Part shown: positions 62,201 to 64,000 of the stretch, piece by piece
Position numbering within the stretch: the stretch's first letter is position 1
Layout: the number at the start of each line of letters is the position of its first letter
DNA from: Lottia gigantea
Lineage: Eukaryota; Mollusca; Gastropoda; Lottiidae
Reading direction: 5' to 3'
NCBI RefSeq assembly: GCF_000327385.1
Contig: NW_008710662.1
Coordinates: 941,354-1,005,353, forward strand
Length of the DNA stretch: 64,000 bases
Position numbers and translations under genes: made by a program
The notes under the pieces: generated by a model
Databases searched by the model: none
The model's input: only the letters and a program-made list of their open reading frames with translations
What the model was told of the DNA's origin: nothing

Positions 62201-62506
62201 GAGCATTATGCATACACTCTACTTCTAGCTAACTTCTAAATTATATAACTAGCATCTATGTATATTGTAATGATTTTCGCCATAATTCAAAGAAAGATTT
62301 CAATTTGATTAACCTTAGTGATGACTGTCTGGCAAAGTAAGTGTAGTTTGTGGAAAGGAGCTTTGCTGTCCTTGTCTTCATTTATTTACGGTCCAGCTTA
62401 AGCTATTTTATAGTTGTTGATTTGACTACATTTTCCAGTCATGTCTGACATTATCTGAATACTGATTTTTTGATTATGACATGGTTATATAGTATTATGT
62501 ATAGAA

Positions 62507-62550
62507 ATATTAAAACAGAACCTACAAAAATCATGTTGTTTCTCAGAGTT
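62507..62550 (+). repeat. Dispersed repeat fragment matching 12181-12225
   Basis: AAATATTAAAACAGAACCTA is shared with the segment before the hairpin at 12211, followed by a related CTCAGAGTTTCA arm. A fragment of the same interspersed element. Confidence 0.5.
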
Positions 62551-63030
62551 TCAACTGTACAGTAGGCCTATTAGCACACAAGGATTTTTCAGATGATCCT
62601 TTCAAATTAGATATGAATTTATATATGACAGAATGTGAAAACATAAATCAAAAATTATTTTTCTCAAAAAAGGTCAATATGAGGTATTCTATCATATTTA
62701 AATTTCTTATATTGCATTATAGAAGATATCACACCATTTTAAAAAGTTTCTGTAATTATTAAGTTGAGTTATCTCCCTTTAGTCTTCAGACTTTCCTACA
62801 AAATTAAAATAATCTTACTCACAGAACGCAATATAATATTAACTTGTCATCTAACTTCTACAGAATCTAAAGAATTAGGACAACTCTAACAAAAATACCT
62901 AAGACCAGTTGTCAAACTTTAAAATGATTTATAAAAGACAACTTTGAACAGAACAAGTATTTTTAGTGCTCCCTTGGTCACCTTCAATTCAATTAGGCTC
63001 ATTCTTTATTATTATATTTCTTTATTTTAG

Positions 63031-63095
63031 GCTGATGTAGCAGAAATTACAGGGAAAAGAAGAAAAAGTTTTTCTAATCCTGAAATTGTTGAAAA
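63031..63095 (+). CDS. Downstream coding exon of unrecognised gene
   Basis: A T-rich tract ends in TTTATTTTAG at 63030. An open stretch ADVAEITGKRRKSFSNPEIV follows, up to a GTGAGT donor at 63096. It is entered in phase 0 and left in phase 2. KRRKSFS is a strong candidate for PKA/PKC-type phosphorylation. All three candidate first exons can join it in frame. The gene continues beyond the right edge. No domain is visible in what is present. Confidence 0.6.
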
Positions 63096-63099
63096 GTGA

Positions 63100-64000
63100 G
63101 TTGAGTTTCTTTTTAACAATGTTGTGGGAGTCTCAAATATCTGACTAAATTTTAACACCAGTTTCTCGAAAAAGTAATTCTTATATTTTGATTTACTAAT
63201 AAATAAATCAAGTACTTACGATCCGAACCACAAAACGAAACCCGAAGTCCAAAACAACATATTGATGAAATATTGATAGCAGTAATTTTCGAATATTCAT
63301 ATTACCAGATTGTATACAATTGGGGTTTAATAATGAGTACTTAAAGATAAAAAAAATCTAAATTAAAAGCATTAGCTTATTGGATTCCCTTAAATCCATC
63401 CAGAGTTGAAAAAAACAAGTTCTTGGCGTCCAGAAGGATCAGTATGAGCTGCCTTGCTTGCAGCATCCGCCCAAATGAATATTGCAGCTGATGATGTTAA
63501 AAAAAACAGTTGCCTGAAATTTGAATGTCTGGTTTGTATTGATTATTAGATAGTATAACTGTAAAATATAAACAGGAAATGGTTTAATCAGTTACCTTAG
63601 TTACAAGTAAACAATTAAATTGATATCATTAAAAGTCACTACAGAGCATATTACAACTTTTGTTAGGAAAAAAATAGCAATTTAAACTCAGTCTAAATCA
63701 ATGAATGATAGATTTAGAGGCTGTTTTTGGTTAGATTTACAGTTATCAGAGATGAGCTGACGATAATCCTCTCTCTCATTGAACACAAAATTCTTATTCT
63801 TATTCAAAGTCATTGAATGTTTTACATGATTGTCCATTAAGTGAGTAATATTTGTTTGATGGACATTGTACCATATTTAATGTAATAAGAATCATGCAAT
63901 GTTGTATCATGATCCTTTGATTCAACTATATATCCTGCCAGCACATATTGTGCCTTTTTCGACCTTTGTGGCACAATTGTTTAGAACATTACAATCTTGA
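63100..64000. other. Presumed intron to the right edge
   Basis: No coding exon recognised. AT-rich, no repeat family identified. Confidence 0.45.

Noticed and set aside
1-64000. Retrovirus-like or Polinton-like elements, LINE reverse transcriptase
   Set aside because: I looked for reverse transcriptase, integrase, capsid and long terminal repeat signatures and found none. The only mobile elements supported are small non-autonomous ones.

Overview
The window is AT-rich nuclear DNA of an animal, with spliced genes, long introns and intergenic spaces full of minisatellites. The two recognisable genes are SNX29 and ATOH8 orthologues, so it is a bilaterian. The style of the repeats, including a dispersed repeat near 44.3 kb of a kind I associate with molluscs, suggests a mollusc, probably a gastropod. 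That last step is inference. There is no sign of bacterial operons, CRISPR, rRNA or tRNA genes, or of retrovirus-like elements.

Layout. (1) 27-7848, plus strand: the 3' part of SNX29 (sorting nexin 29), about 15 exons, 647 residues visible, running from the end of the RUN domain through a coiled coil to the PX domain and stop codon. Its introns hold several minisatellites and small inverted-repeat transposons. A long 3' UTR or downstream zone to about 11.1 kb carries two more arrays. (2) 11.1-35.3 kb: gene-poor DNA with small DNA-transposon relics, arrays at 26.6-27.8 and 29.7-31.1 kb, and one candidate TATA/initiator-driven transcription unit at 18.90-19.95 kb. (3) 35332-36219, minus strand: a complete, single-exon ATOH8/net-type bHLH transcription factor gene. 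The flanking desert (about 18-44 kb) is strikingly rich in the E-box-like 8-mer CAGGTGGT/ACCACCTG. (4) 36.2-56 kb: gene-poor DNA with arrays at 37.9, 41.5, 47.9 and 49.9 kb and dispersed repeats. (5) 56056 to the right edge, plus strand: the 5' part of a gene I do not recognise, with three ATG-bearing candidate first exons. Each has an upstream in-frame stop and each ends in phase 0, so all could join one shared exon at 63031-63095.

The three genes have no evident functional link: SNX29 is an endosomal sorting protein, ATOH8 a developmental regulator, and the right-hand protein is unknown. Tandem arrays add up to roughly 11 kb, about a sixth of the window by my hand count. The most interesting items are a minisatellite grown from an SNX29 exon/donor junction, the CAGGTGGT cluster around ATOH8, the phase-0 alternative first exons, a 34-bp perfect palindrome flanked by an 8-bp duplication, and the isolated core promoter at 18.9 kb.
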